From assembly GCF_051245535.1 (NCBI RefSeq), contig NZ_CP195303.1:1488001-1552000 (forward strand): a stretch of 64,000 nt of DNA, read 5' to 3'. Shown here in pieces: positions 42,696 through 50,694 of this stretch; the stretch's first letter is position 1, and each line of letters opens with the position of its first letter. The stretch comes from Micavibrio aeruginosavorus_D. GTDB lineage: Bacteria > Pseudomonadota > Alphaproteobacteria > Micavibrionales > Micavibrionaceae. Both the position numbers and the translations under genes were made by a program. Under the pieces are notes generated by a model that saw only the letters and a program-made list of their open reading frames with translations, was not told the origin of the DNA and ran no database searches.

Positions 42696-43934
42696 ATGGC
42701 CCGCATACACGAACATGCAGCAACGTCGCATTTTGATGACGATATGATCCGCGACTGGCTCCGGCTGGCGCGCACGCCGCATGTTGGGCCAATCACCTTT
42801 TACCGCCTGCTGCAAAAATTCGGTTCCGCCCGCGCGGCGCTGGACGCCCTGCCCAGCCTGAGCCAGGCCAGCGGCAAACAGAAAAAACTCACACCCGCAC
42901 CGCTGGCCGATATCGACCATGAGCTGAACGCCCTCCGCAAAATGGGCGGCCTGATCCTGTGCGCCGATGATGTGCGCTACCCCGCTCCCTTGCGCGCGGT
43001 TGAGGACGCCCCGCCTGTCATCACCGTGCTGGGCAATATCGAACTCCTGAAGCGCCGCTGCGTTGGCGTCGTCGGCGCGCGCAACGCGTCGATGAACGGG
43101 CGCAATTTTGCGCGCAAGCTGGCCGCCGATTTATCGGCAACGGGCATCGGTGTCGTCTCCGGTCTGGCCCGCGGCATTGATACCGCCGCGCACGAAGGAT
43201 CTCTGTCCGGCGGCACCATTGCCGTGGTCGCGGGCGGCATTGATATCGTCTATCCGCCAGAAAACCAGAAACTGTACGATTCCATTCGTGCGGAAGGGTT
43301 GATCGTGGCGGAAAGCCCGCTGGCGCAGGAACCCTTCGCCCAAAGCTTCCCCCGCCGCAACCGCGTGATTTCGGGATTGTCACAGGGTGTCGTGGTGGTG
43401 GAGGCCTCCCTGCGCTCCGGATCACTGATCACCGCGCGTGTCGCCGCGGAACAGGGACGCGATGTTTTCGCCGTTCCCGGCCACCCGATGGACCCACGCG
43501 CCGAAGGCACCAACAGCCTGATCCGCGATGGCGCGGTTATGGTCCGCAACGCACAGGATATTCTGGACGATCTGCGCACCCTGCAACCGGATGAATTTCA
43601 CACGGCGGCGGGCATGATCCCCGGCGGGTTGTTTGACCGCGCGACCGGATTTATCCACGACGACAAGAATAGCGATGATGATGTCTTCGCCGATCTGGAT
43701 GATGACATTCTGGATATGATGCTGGATCTGGGCGTGCGCCCGGTGCCCAGCGGCCCGGCCGATCTGTGTGAAGCCATTCTGGACCATTTGTCCACCACCG
43801 CCGTACAGGTCGATGATTTAATCCGCGCCCTAGGCCAACCCACCGCCGCCGTGCAAAGCGCCTTGCTGACCCTGGAACTGTCCGGCCGCATCCAACGCCT
43901 GCCCGGCAACCGGGTCGTGCGGCTGGCGGCGTAA
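42696..43934 (+). CDS. dprA: DprA, DNA-processing protein (RecA loader in transformation)
   Basis: 412 residues. DprA binds single-stranded DNA and loads RecA. SAM-like N-terminal part (LARTPHVGPITFYRLLQKFGSA), a Rossmann core with GVVGARNASMNGRNFARKLA, SGLARGIDTAAHEGSL, GGIDIVYPPEN, FPRRNRVISGLSQGVVVVEASLRSGSLITAR, and a C-terminal winged-helix domain (LDHLSTTAVQVDDLIRALG). Complete, so the organism may take up DNA; the nearby pilus genes are not clearly a competence system. Confidence 0.95.
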   Translation: MARIHEHAATSHFDDDMIRDWLRLARTPHVGPITFYRLLQKFGSARAALDALPSLSQASGKQKKLTPAPLADIDHELNALRKMGGLILCADDVRYPAPLRAVEDAPPVITVLGNIELLKRRCVGVVGARNASMNGRNFARKLAADLSATGIGVVSGLARGIDTAAHEGSLSGGTIAVVAGGIDIVYPPENQKLYDSIRAEGLIVAESPLAQEPFAQSFPRRNRVISGLSQGVVVVEASLRSGSLITARVAAEQGRDVFAVPGHPMDPRAEGTNSLIRDGAVMVRNAQDILDDLRTLQPDEFHTAAGMIPGGLFDRATGFIHDDKNSDDDVFADLDDDILDMMLDLGVRPVPSGPADLCEAILDHLSTTAVQVDDLIRALGQPTAAVQSALLTLELSGRIQRLPGNRVVRLAA

Positions 43935-43995
43935 AACACGCCCCACCCCGCTCAAAAAACTTGCATATTTCCATAAATAAACACATGATCCGGCC

Positions 43996-44862
43996 ATGCT
44001 GAAGCCAACCCGGGTCATTTTTAACTATGCCGCACGGTGCAACATGCCGTGCCAGTTTTGCTACATCCCATTCAACGGGGTGCGCACAGCACTGGCCGAC
44101 CGGCTGGTCGCCATCGACCGCGTGGCCGCAATGGGGGCGGAACTGATCACCTTTGGCGGCGGCGATCCGTTGCTGGACCGCGATCTGGAGGCCGTCTTTG
44201 CCCACACCGCATCCCATGGCATAAAAATCCAGTTGGATACGAACGGATTGTTGCTGAATACCGACACCCTGCCCTTGCTGCAACGCTATGTCAGTTTTAT
44301 GAGCCTGCCGCTGGAGGGCGATGCCGATACCCACACGCTGATGCGCGGGAACAAAAAGCACTTTGCCCATGTACTGGATACCATTCCGCGCGTGCTGGAT
44401 GCGGGCATCCGGTTAAAGATCAATACGGTGGCCTGCACCAAAAATCTGCACGCTTTGCCCGCCTTGGCGGAAACATTATCGCCCTTCGCCCAGCGGACGG
44501 ATAATCCACTGGCGCGGTGGAGCATTTATGAATTCATCCCCGCCGAACGCGGCGAAATGAACCGGATTGATTTTGAAATGGCCCCCGGCCGCTTTCACAC
44601 CGCGATGCAGGCGCTGCGCCAGCAGTTCCCCGCCCTGCCCATCGAACCCGGCGCACGCAGTACACGCAAATCAGCTTATTTCTTCATGAATGATAACGGC
44701 ACCGTGTACGCCACCAACCCGGCCCCGGACCGCGACAGCACGATATTTCTGGGCCACATCATGGATGATGATATCCAGGAAAAATGGTCCGCCCTGATTG
44801 AGGGGACGGACCATGGTGATCGTTTCAAGGACCGCGCAACGCTGCGCCTTGGACTGACTTAA
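43996..44862 (+). CDS. Radical SAM protein with viperin-like layout
   Basis: 288 residues. The 4Fe-4S site is CNMPCQFC (CxxxCxxC) in VIFNYAARCNMPCQFCY, followed by the SAM-binding FGGGDPLL (Asp in place of the usual Glu of GGEP) and LDTNGLLLN. The second half has MRGNKKHFAHVLDTI, LKINTVACTKNL, ARWSIYEFIP, and SAYFFMNDNGTVY, whose order and spacing recall viperin/MoaA-like nucleotide enzymes (KINSV, RWKVFQ, SYLILD). There is no C-terminal SPASM cysteine cluster. Function unknown; viperin-type activity is a hypothesis. Confidence 0.8.
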   Translation: MLKPTRVIFNYAARCNMPCQFCYIPFNGVRTALADRLVAIDRVAAMGAELITFGGGDPLLDRDLEAVFAHTASHGIKIQLDTNGLLLNTDTLPLLQRYVSFMSLPLEGDADTHTLMRGNKKHFAHVLDTIPRVLDAGIRLKINTVACTKNLHALPALAETLSPFAQRTDNPLARWSIYEFIPAERGEMNRIDFEMAPGRFHTAMQALRQQFPALPIEPGARSTRKSAYFFMNDNGTVYATNPAPDRDSTIFLGHIMDDDIQEKWSALIEGTDHGDRFKDRATLRLGLT

Positions 44863-44863
44863 A

Positions 44864-45265
44864 CTACGGTGTCGGCACAGGACCAGACGCAGCGGGCAGA
44901 ATAACAACCTGCGCCAATTCATCACCCAGCGCCCTTACATCATCTTTCGTGGCCCCATCGGGCAACAACGCGCAAACCACATCCAGCATTTTCAAACGGT
45001 CGTGGGTTACGGGTTCAAACATCTCGATCGTGACCAGTGTTTCATCATCGACGAGATTGTTTTCCACATTGGCATAGTTTTCCTTGGCAATAGCTTCATG
45101 CTGGATGCCCGTGTCGATCTGCAATTTCTGCAGCGCATCGGCCAGATCATCTTTGCCGATGGCGCGCAATTGCTGCTCGGCCTGATCCAGCGCAAACCCG
45201 GCCATCATAATCGCCATCGTATCGATGGTTTCATCCAGCGTGTGTGCAACGTCTTTGAACATCAT
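44864..45265 (-). CDS. Hypothetical protein, 133 residues
   Basis: No family recognised. Acidic and helical (KDVAHTLDETIDTMAIMMAG; LDQAEQQLRAIGKDDLADAL), ending in a Pro-rich tail (ASGPVPTP). No signal peptide or membrane segment. Converges on the radical SAM gene with one base between stops, and follows the next gene upstream with an 18-base gap; both small genes end in a similar Pro-Val-Pro tail (PVPTP, PVPAP), suggesting a common unit. Confidence 0.55.
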   Translation of the reverse strand: MMFKDVAHTLDETIDTMAIMMAGFALDQAEQQLRAIGKDDLADALQKLQIDTGIQHEAIAKENYANVENNLVDDETLVTIEMFEPVTHDRLKMLDVVCALLPDGATKDDVRALGDELAQVVILPAASGPVPTP

Positions 45266-45283
45266 CGTGTGTTCCTGATCCGG

Positions 45284-45649
45284 TTACGGCGCGGGGACGG
45301 GTTGTGGCGTCGCTGCTTTCTTGTCCGCCATGATCTTCTTGCAATCATCTTTTGTCAGTTCAAACAAAACCTTCTGCGCGGCACCCGTGGCGCGGCGCAT
45401 AAATTGATCGTGCAGGGATACGGAATCGCGGGTTATGCGTTCACAATATTGATCAACCATCAAATCCGGGTTCGCGTTATCGCGCGCATCCTGTTCGCGC
45501 TTGTCTTCGTTCAAAACATGCGCACCGCCCACAAGAACCGCCATCCCCAGAACAAACCCAGAATTTTTGCCGTCGAGACTTTTGTACCGCTCATACCCAA
45601 TACCCTTCGCCTGATGGCCCAAGCCGGGCCCGTTACAGATCAGGCACAT
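45284..45649 (-). CDS. Hypothetical protein, 121 residues
   Basis: No family recognised. Starts MCLICNGPGLGHQAKG with a CxxC, and a hydrophobic stretch about residues 30-44 (SGFVLGMAVLVGGAHVLN) that may be a membrane helix or late signal. The rest is charged, with two further cysteines (QYCERI, DDCKKI), ending in QPVPAP. Upstream partner of the 133-residue gene. Confidence 0.5.
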   Translation of the reverse strand: MCLICNGPGLGHQAKGIGYERYKSLDGKNSGFVLGMAVLVGGAHVLNEDKREQDARDNANPDLMVDQYCERITRDSVSLHDQFMRRATGAAQKVLFELTKDDCKKIMADKKAATPQPVPAP

Positions 45650-45782
45650 TAAACCCGCGCCGATTATTATGTCAATAAATTACGCCGTCCGCCATTTTCC
45701 CTAAAAACCACCCTGTTGACGAACGCCCCAACCCGTGTCATTCCCTGAAAGGACACTTTATATATAGAGGCAGGATTTTCAC

Positions 45783-48440
45783 TTGAGCGCTTCCAATCTC
45801 GTCATCGTTGAATCCCCGTCCAAGGCCAAGACCATTAATAAGTATCTTGGCCCGGATTATGAGGTTTTGGCCTCTTACGGCCACGTCCGCGACCTGCCGC
45901 CCAAGGATGGGTCGGTGGACCCGGAGAATGGCTTTGCCATGCTCTGGGAACTGGGGGACCGCGCCGCCAAACCGGTGGGGGACATCCGCCGCGCCGTGAA
46001 AAAGGCCAAAGCCCTGTACCTCGCGACTGACCCTGATCGTGAGGGGGAAGCCATTTCATGGCACGTGCAGGAACTGCTGAACGATGAAAACTTGCTGGAG
46101 GGCAAACAGGTCTTCCGCGTCACCTTTAACGAAATCACCAAGAAAGCCGTTCAGGAAGCGTTCAAAAACGCCCGTGATCTGGATACGCCGTTGGTCGATG
46201 CCTACCTCGCCCGCCGCGCGCTGGATTATCTGGTCGGGTTTAACCTGTCCCCGGTTCTGTGGCGCAAGCTGCCCGGTTCCCGCTCTGCGGGCCGTGTGCA
46301 ATCGGTGGCGCTGCGCCTGATTTGCGAACGCGAATCCGAAATTGAAAAATTCCGCGCCGATGAATATTGGACGATCGAGGCCCGCCTGCACAACCGCGAC
46401 GGCGCGCCGTTCACCGCGCGCCTGACCCACCTGTCCGGCAACAAGCTGGACAAATTGGATATCGGGTCCGAAGCGCAGGCGACCGCCGCCGCCAACCGTA
46501 TTCGCGGCAAAAACCTGATTGTGCAGAATGTTGAGAAGAAACAGGTCCGCCGTTTCCCGCCGGCCCCGTTTATTACCTCGACCCTGCAACAGGAAGCCTC
46601 GCGCAAGCTCGGCTTCGGTGCCTCGCAAACCATGCGCACGGCGCAGCGTTTGTATGAGGGCACGGAAATCAACGGCGAGACCGTCGGCCTGATCACCTAT
46701 ATGCGTACCGACGGCACGACCTTGTCCGAAGATGCGGTCACGCAATGCCGTGATGTGATTAAATCGAATTACGGGCCGAAATATCTGCCCGATGCGCCGC
46801 GCCTGTATAAATCCAAGGCCAAGAACGCACAGGAAGCCCACGAAGCCATTCGCCCCACCGATCTGTCGCGCACACCGGACGAAGTCCGCATGTATGTCGA
46901 AGAACAAATGGCGCGTCTGTATGAACTGATCTGGAAACGCACCATGGCGTCCCAGATGGAAAACGCCGTGATGGACCAGGTGGGCGCGGATATTTCCGAT
47001 GGCACCTCCGATGTTGTCCTGCGCGCCACCGGCTCAACCGTCGCGTTCGACGGTTTCCTGACCCTGTATCAGGAAGGTCAGGATGATGACGAAGCCGACG
47101 AAGAAAACCGCCGCCTGCCCGTTCTGGACAAGGGCGATGCCACAAAATTGATCGACGTCGCCCAAGACCAGCATTTCACCCAGCCGCCGCCGCGTTATTC
47201 GGAAGCGTCACTGGTGAAGAAAATGGAAGAGCTGGGGATTGGCCGCCCGTCCACCTACGCCTCGATCCTGCAGGTGTTGCAGGACCGCGATTATGTGCGG
47301 CTGGACAAGAAACGCTTTATTCCGGAAGACCGTGGCCGTCTGGTCACCACCTTCCTGTCGAAATTTTTCACCCGCTATGTCGATTACGATTTCACCGCGA
47401 CATTGGAAGAAGAGCTGGACGCGATTGCCGCCGGACAAGCGCATTGGAAAGATGCGCTGGCCCAATTCTGGAAGGATTTCAGCAAGGCCGTCGGTGACAC
47501 CAAAAACCTGACCATTACCGAAGTCATCGACAATCTGGATGCCGAACTCGGCCCCCACTTCTTCCCGGTGGTTGAACATGGCAAAGACCCGCGCATCTGC
47601 CCGGCCTGTAACGAAGGGCGTCTGTCCCTGAAGCTGGGCAAATTCGGGGCCTTTATCGGCTGCGCCAATTACCCGGATTGCCGCTACACCCGCCCGCTGG
47701 TCGTTCCATCCGCGGATGAAAACGCCGAAGGTGGCGAAGCCGGCGGCGAAAGTGGCCTGGCCGCCCAACTGGCCAACGCCCCGAAAATTCTGGGCAATGA
47801 TCCGGTAACCGGCCGCGCCGTGTCTTTGCGTCGTGGTCCATACGGTCCGTACGTACAAATTGATCCGCCGGAAGCCCCGCCCGCCCCCGCTGTCGAGGAA
47901 AAAGCCCCCGAGGTCGAAGACGGCACCGCGAAAAAGGGCAAAGGCAAAGCGAAGAAGAAAAAGGAAACCGCAGAGAAACCAAAACGCCAAGGCGTTCCCA
48001 AGGGCCTGAAGCTGGAAGATATTGATCTGGCCGCCGCCCTGAAATTGCTGGAACTGCCGCGCGAAATTGGCCTGCACCCGGAAACCAAGGAAATGATCAA
48101 AGCGGGCATTGGCCGCTTTGGCCCGTTCCTGGTCCACCAAGGGTCCTATACGTCCATTCCAAAGGGCGATGACGTTTTGACCATCGGCATCAACCGCGCC
48201 GTTGATTTAATCGCAGCCAAAGCCGAACGCGCCGCCAATGGCGGTGGCCGTCGCGGTGGATGGGGCAAGAAAAAAGCCAAAGCCGATGGTGATGAGGCCG
48301 CACCAAAGAAAACAGCGGCGAAGAAAAAGGCCCCGGCTAAAAAAGCAGCCGCCAAGAAACCTGCGGCAAAGAAGACTACGGCTAAAAAGCCCGCAGCAGC
48401 AAAGAAGCCGGCAACAAAGAAACCCGCCGCGAAAGAATAG
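45783..48440 (+). CDS. topA: DNA topoisomerase I (omega protein) with histone-like tail
   Basis: Type IA enzyme relaxing negative supercoils. Translation begins at TTG (45783), preceded by GAGGCAGGA; no in-frame ATG fits. The Toprim domain has VIVESPSKAKTI and DPDREGEAISWH; the catalytic Tyr is about residue 306 in GLITYMRTDGT. One C4 zinc finger is intact (CPACNEGRL ... CANYPDC), and GPYGPYVQ and GRFGPFLVHQG are further C-terminal modules. The last about 45 residues are a Lys/Ala/Pro-rich repeat like the histone H1 tail. 885 residues. Confidence 0.97.
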   Translation: MSASNLVIVESPSKAKTINKYLGPDYEVLASYGHVRDLPPKDGSVDPENGFAMLWELGDRAAKPVGDIRRAVKKAKALYLATDPDREGEAISWHVQELLNDENLLEGKQVFRVTFNEITKKAVQEAFKNARDLDTPLVDAYLARRALDYLVGFNLSPVLWRKLPGSRSAGRVQSVALRLICERESEIEKFRADEYWTIEARLHNRDGAPFTARLTHLSGNKLDKLDIGSEAQATAAANRIRGKNLIVQNVEKKQVRRFPPAPFITSTLQQEASRKLGFGASQTMRTAQRLYEGTEINGETVGLITYMRTDGTTLSEDAVTQCRDVIKSNYGPKYLPDAPRLYKSKAKNAQEAHEAIRPTDLSRTPDEVRMYVEEQMARLYELIWKRTMASQMENAVMDQVGADISDGTSDVVLRATGSTVAFDGFLTLYQEGQDDDEADEENRRLPVLDKGDATKLIDVAQDQHFTQPPPRYSEASLVKKMEELGIGRPSTYASILQVLQDRDYVRLDKKRFIPEDRGRLVTTFLSKFFTRYVDYDFTATLEEELDAIAAGQAHWKDALAQFWKDFSKAVGDTKNLTITEVIDNLDAELGPHFFPVVEHGKDPRICPACNEGRLSLKLGKFGAFIGCANYPDCRYTRPLVVPSADENAEGGEAGGESGLAAQLANAPKILGNDPVTGRAVSLRRGPYGPYVQIDPPEAPPAPAVEEKAPEVEDGTAKKGKGKAKKKKETAEKPKRQGVPKGLKLEDIDLAAALKLLELPREIGLHPETKEMIKAGIGRFGPFLVHQGSYTSIPKGDDVLTIGINRAVDLIAAKAERAANGGGRRGGWGKKKAKADGDEAAPKKTAAKKKAPAKKAAAKKPAAKKTTAKKPAAAKKPATKKPAAKE

Positions 48441-48448
48441 TAAAAAAG

Positions 48449-48478
48449 AAAACCCCGATTTGTTCGGGGTTTTCTTTT
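48449..48478. terminator. Bidirectional intrinsic terminator
   Basis: AAAACCCCGA / TCGGGGTTTT stem with a 5-base loop, T runs on both sides. Ends topA (plus) and the acyltransferase-like gene (minus). Confidence 0.85.
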
Positions 48479-49491
48479 TAATACGCCGTCATCTGATCCG
48501 CTAAAATCGCCGTCGTGCGGACATTCACGTCAAAGCGTGGTTCGTAATGCACTTCTGCCGAATGGATGGTGATGGATTTGACGGGCATGAATTTGCGTTT
48601 GAATTTATCCAGCGTTTCGGTTTCGGACCCGCCGAAATTCATCCATGCGATATGATCCGCCGCCATGGACCGGCATGTTTCAACAACCTGAAAATCCGCC
48701 AGACCGGAAATCATTGCATCACTCAAATTCGCCAGCAAATTCGATGTCCCCATATAGGGACGGTCATACACGGTAAACCCGACCGGGAAATCACCGCGCA
48801 GGAACACCAGACCGCCAAACAAATGCGGCCATTTTTGAATCACGGAAAACAGCATTGTGTAATAGGTCGATAAATCCATGTCGTCCAATTCACGCAGGAC
48901 CATGGACCCCTCCCAATATTTCTGCGCGGCGCGCATGGCTTTCAGCGCGCGCGGATCGGACAGAGGCAGCGTTGAAACCTCATCCTCCACCTTGCGGCAT
49001 TTGTTGCGGATTTTCATGAAGGCCGTGCCCTTCATTTCCGCCACGCGCGCAGTGTCCAGCACATGGACCGGATAGCGCCAGTCCATGACCGTTTCATCAA
49101 TGCGTTCAATCCGGGCCACGCGGTCATCCCGCCGGGCCCGGAGCGCGTTTTCCAACTGGGCGAGATCCTGGTCCGTAAACCGGGCCAGCCGCACCCCGCC
49201 GGGTGGTGGGTCCAACCCGCATAAAACGGAGGCCGCCAAACGCCCGCGCGCTTCCTGCCCAATTTCGGGGAAGGCCAGCAGGCCCGCCGGGTTATGCGGA
49301 TCGCGGCACACGACCATGGCCGCGCCATAGCCTTCGTGCAGCCACGCGCCGCGCCGTCCGGTCAAAACATAATAAATGGGAGCATTCAGATAGGTGTCGT
49401 CCCGGACCGCGCTGGACCGGTGGATCAGGTCATCAAATTTTTCATACGAAAAACCGCTTAGCACAATGAAAACCGTTCCCGTGCCCCGCAC
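48478..49491 (-). CDS. GNAT-fold / DUF2156-like putative aminoacyl- or acyltransferase
   Basis: 337 residues from a GTG start; a GTG nine codons later (VLSGFSYEKFD) is also possible. The C-terminal half (GGLVFLRGDFPVGFTVYDRPYMGTSNLLANLSDAMISGL is the region about 225-265, then HIAWMNFGGSETETLDKFKRKFMPVK) resembles the catalytic GNAT-like domain of DUF2156/phosphatidylglycerol lysyltransferase proteins. IRNKCRKVEDE matches the basic helix often seen there. No membrane segments, unlike MprF. Substrate unknown; assignment by pattern only. Confidence 0.55.
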   Translation of the reverse strand: MRGTGTVFIVLSGFSYEKFDDLIHRSSAVRDDTYLNAPIYYVLTGRRGAWLHEGYGAAMVVCRDPHNPAGLLAFPEIGQEARGRLAASVLCGLDPPPGGVRLARFTDQDLAQLENALRARRDDRVARIERIDETVMDWRYPVHVLDTARVAEMKGTAFMKIRNKCRKVEDEVSTLPLSDPRALKAMRAAQKYWEGSMVLRELDDMDLSTYYTMLFSVIQKWPHLFGGLVFLRGDFPVGFTVYDRPYMGTSNLLANLSDAMISGLADFQVVETCRSMAADHIAWMNFGGSETETLDKFKRKFMPVKSITIHSAEVHYEPRFDVNVRTTAILADQMTAY

Positions 49492-49530
49492 CTATATCCC
49501 GGATTATACAATCTTTGGTTGCGAATGCAA

Positions 49531-50187
49531 CTAGCCTGCATCTTTTTGGGAGGATTCGTACGGAGGGATGATGGCGTTGGTCCACAGATATTCGAACCGC
49601 TGCTTTTCCGCCTCATGGGCGGACCGGCTGTTCACGACGATGATCATCGCTTCCTGCCACAATTGCAGCGCAACCTTGTCGCCATAGATGAACGAGCTCA
49701 TCCCCGCGCGGAACACATCGCGCGGCAGCCAACGGTAATATTCAGCCGGTTGCACGAAATAGGCATCGCCCTCACACGCCAGCAGGCGTTCGGTGATGTT
49801 ATGGGCCTTCATCCGGGACAAATGCGCCAGAAGCTTGTCCGGATGCGATTCGTGGGACCGGCGTTCATCCAGGTTGGTAATCAAAACCTCGCCCCCGGCG
49901 GCCTTCATCGTTTCAAAAATGTCGTCCCACAATAAAGGCAGTGCATCAGCACCCTTGAGGACCTTGACTGTGTCCCGGCGGCGTTGCACACCATAATCAC
50001 CCACAAATTCGATATCGGACCGTTCAAACGCCAGACGGATTGATTCCAGCGATTCCGCCCGGACATCATTCGTGCCCCGTTCGAAATTGTTGATAGCCGT
50101 CTTGGACATCCCCGCCGCATCGGCCAGGTCCTGTTGTGTCCACCCCAGAAGGCCGCGCCCGGCCCGACATTGCTCTTTCGTAATCAT
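49531..50187 (-). CDS. XRE-family regulator with a TrmB/PLD-like C-terminal domain
   Basis: 218 residues. The helix-turn-helix at residues 4-60 (AGRGLLGWTQQDLADAAGMSKTAINNFERG) is typical Cro/C1 type. The C-terminal domain (about 85-210: EVLITNLDERRSHESHPDKL, FIYGDKVALQLW, IIVVNSRSAHEAEKQRFEYLW) resembles the ligand-sensing domain of TrmB-like regulators, where an IYGDK strand and a terminal FELLW helix recur. Divergent from the gene at 50333; two equal palindromes lie between them and are candidate operators. Confidence 0.85.
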   Translation of the reverse strand: MITKEQCRAGRGLLGWTQQDLADAAGMSKTAINNFERGTNDVRAESLESIRLAFERSDIEFVGDYGVQRRRDTVKVLKGADALPLLWDDIFETMKAAGGEVLITNLDERRSHESHPDKLLAHLSRMKAHNITERLLACEGDAYFVQPAEYYRWLPRDVFRAGMSSFIYGDKVALQLWQEAMIIVVNSRSAHEAEKQRFEYLWTNAIIPPYESSQKDAG

Positions 50188-50211
50188 AGAATCAGTCTAC
50201 CACGAACTAAA

Positions 50212-50227
50212 TTCAAAAGAAATTGAA
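50212..50227. promoter_or_regulatory. Candidate operator 1, TTCAA-N6-TTGAA
   Basis: Perfect inverted repeat 25 bases upstream of the XRE regulator start codon, where a promoter would lie. Identical half-sites and spacing to operator 2. Confidence 0.5.
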
Positions 50228-50244
50228 CTTTGTACCGAATTTTG

Positions 50245-50273
50245 TTGCAATCGTATGATTTTCGGAATAATGT
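50245..50273 (+). promoter_or_regulatory. Candidate promoter of the small divergent gene
   Basis: TTGCAA, 17 bases, TAATGT. The spacing is ideal, the elements moderate. The downstream palindrome begins at its last base. Confidence 0.35.
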
Positions 50274-50288
50274 TCAAACATCGTTGAA
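50273..50288. promoter_or_regulatory. Candidate operator 2, TTCAA-N6-TTGAA
   Basis: Second perfect copy, 61 bases (about six helical turns) from operator 1 and 45 bases before the divergent gene's ATG. Its position over the expected transcription start suits a repressor site. Confidence 0.5.
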
Positions 50289-50332
50289 TTTTGACACACT
50301 GATCAATGGAACACCTTGAAGGGGGGAAGACC

Positions 50333-50581
50333 ATGGATGCCAACACACTGATGTGTGGTCAGCTGGCGCTGGATCGCTGCAAGAATTATGTAAATCATAT
50401 TCATGCGATTCTGTTCCTCTGCGGCCAAAATGACGCCGCGCTGGATGAAAAGGCCATAAGCCACATCCACCGCATCGCCAGCCTGCTCGGGGAGGAGCTG
50501 GAAACCGGGTTTCAAATGCTGATGCCTGAAGCCGTAGACGGAGACCAAAACAACATCATCGAGTTTTCTGCGTACACATAA
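50333..50581 (+). CDS. Hypothetical protein, 82 residues, divergent from the XRE gene
   Basis: MDANTLMCGQLALDRCKNYVNHI; an ATG nine codons upstream is possible but the chosen one follows the AAGGGGGGAAG ribosome site. Soluble, helical, with three cysteines and His-rich helices (YVNHIHAILFLC; ISHIHRIASLLGEELETGF). No family recognised. A strong terminator follows about 40 bases after the stop. Probably controlled by the neighbouring XRE protein. Confidence 0.6.
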   Translation: MDANTLMCGQLALDRCKNYVNHIHAILFLCGQNDAALDEKAISHIHRIASLLGEELETGFQMLMPEAVDGDQNNIIEFSAYT

Positions 50582-50619
50582 ATAAACAAACACACACCAC
50601 ACACGCACACACAAGCAAG

Positions 50620-50652
50620 CCGGCCACCGCCAAAAAGCGGTGGCCGGTTTTG
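50620..50652 (+). terminator. Intrinsic terminator
   Basis: 11-bp stem CCGGCCACCGC / GCGGTGGCCGG with a six-base loop (CAAAAA), then TTTT. Preceded by a CA-rich tract (50587-50612). Ends the small gene and insulates rnr. Confidence 0.9.
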
Positions 50653-50694
50653 TTATCCCTTGCGTTTCCCCGTACAAAAGACCGCTTTCGTGCT

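Noticed and set aside
42587..42796. N-terminal extension of the M48 peptidase
   Set aside because: The 70 extra codons are antisense to dprA, Cys/Ser/Arg-rich and unlike any peptidase N-terminus.
50587..50612. CA-rich tract as a phase-variable repeat
   Set aside because: Imperfect, outside any reading frame and just before a terminator; no slippage consequence is visible.
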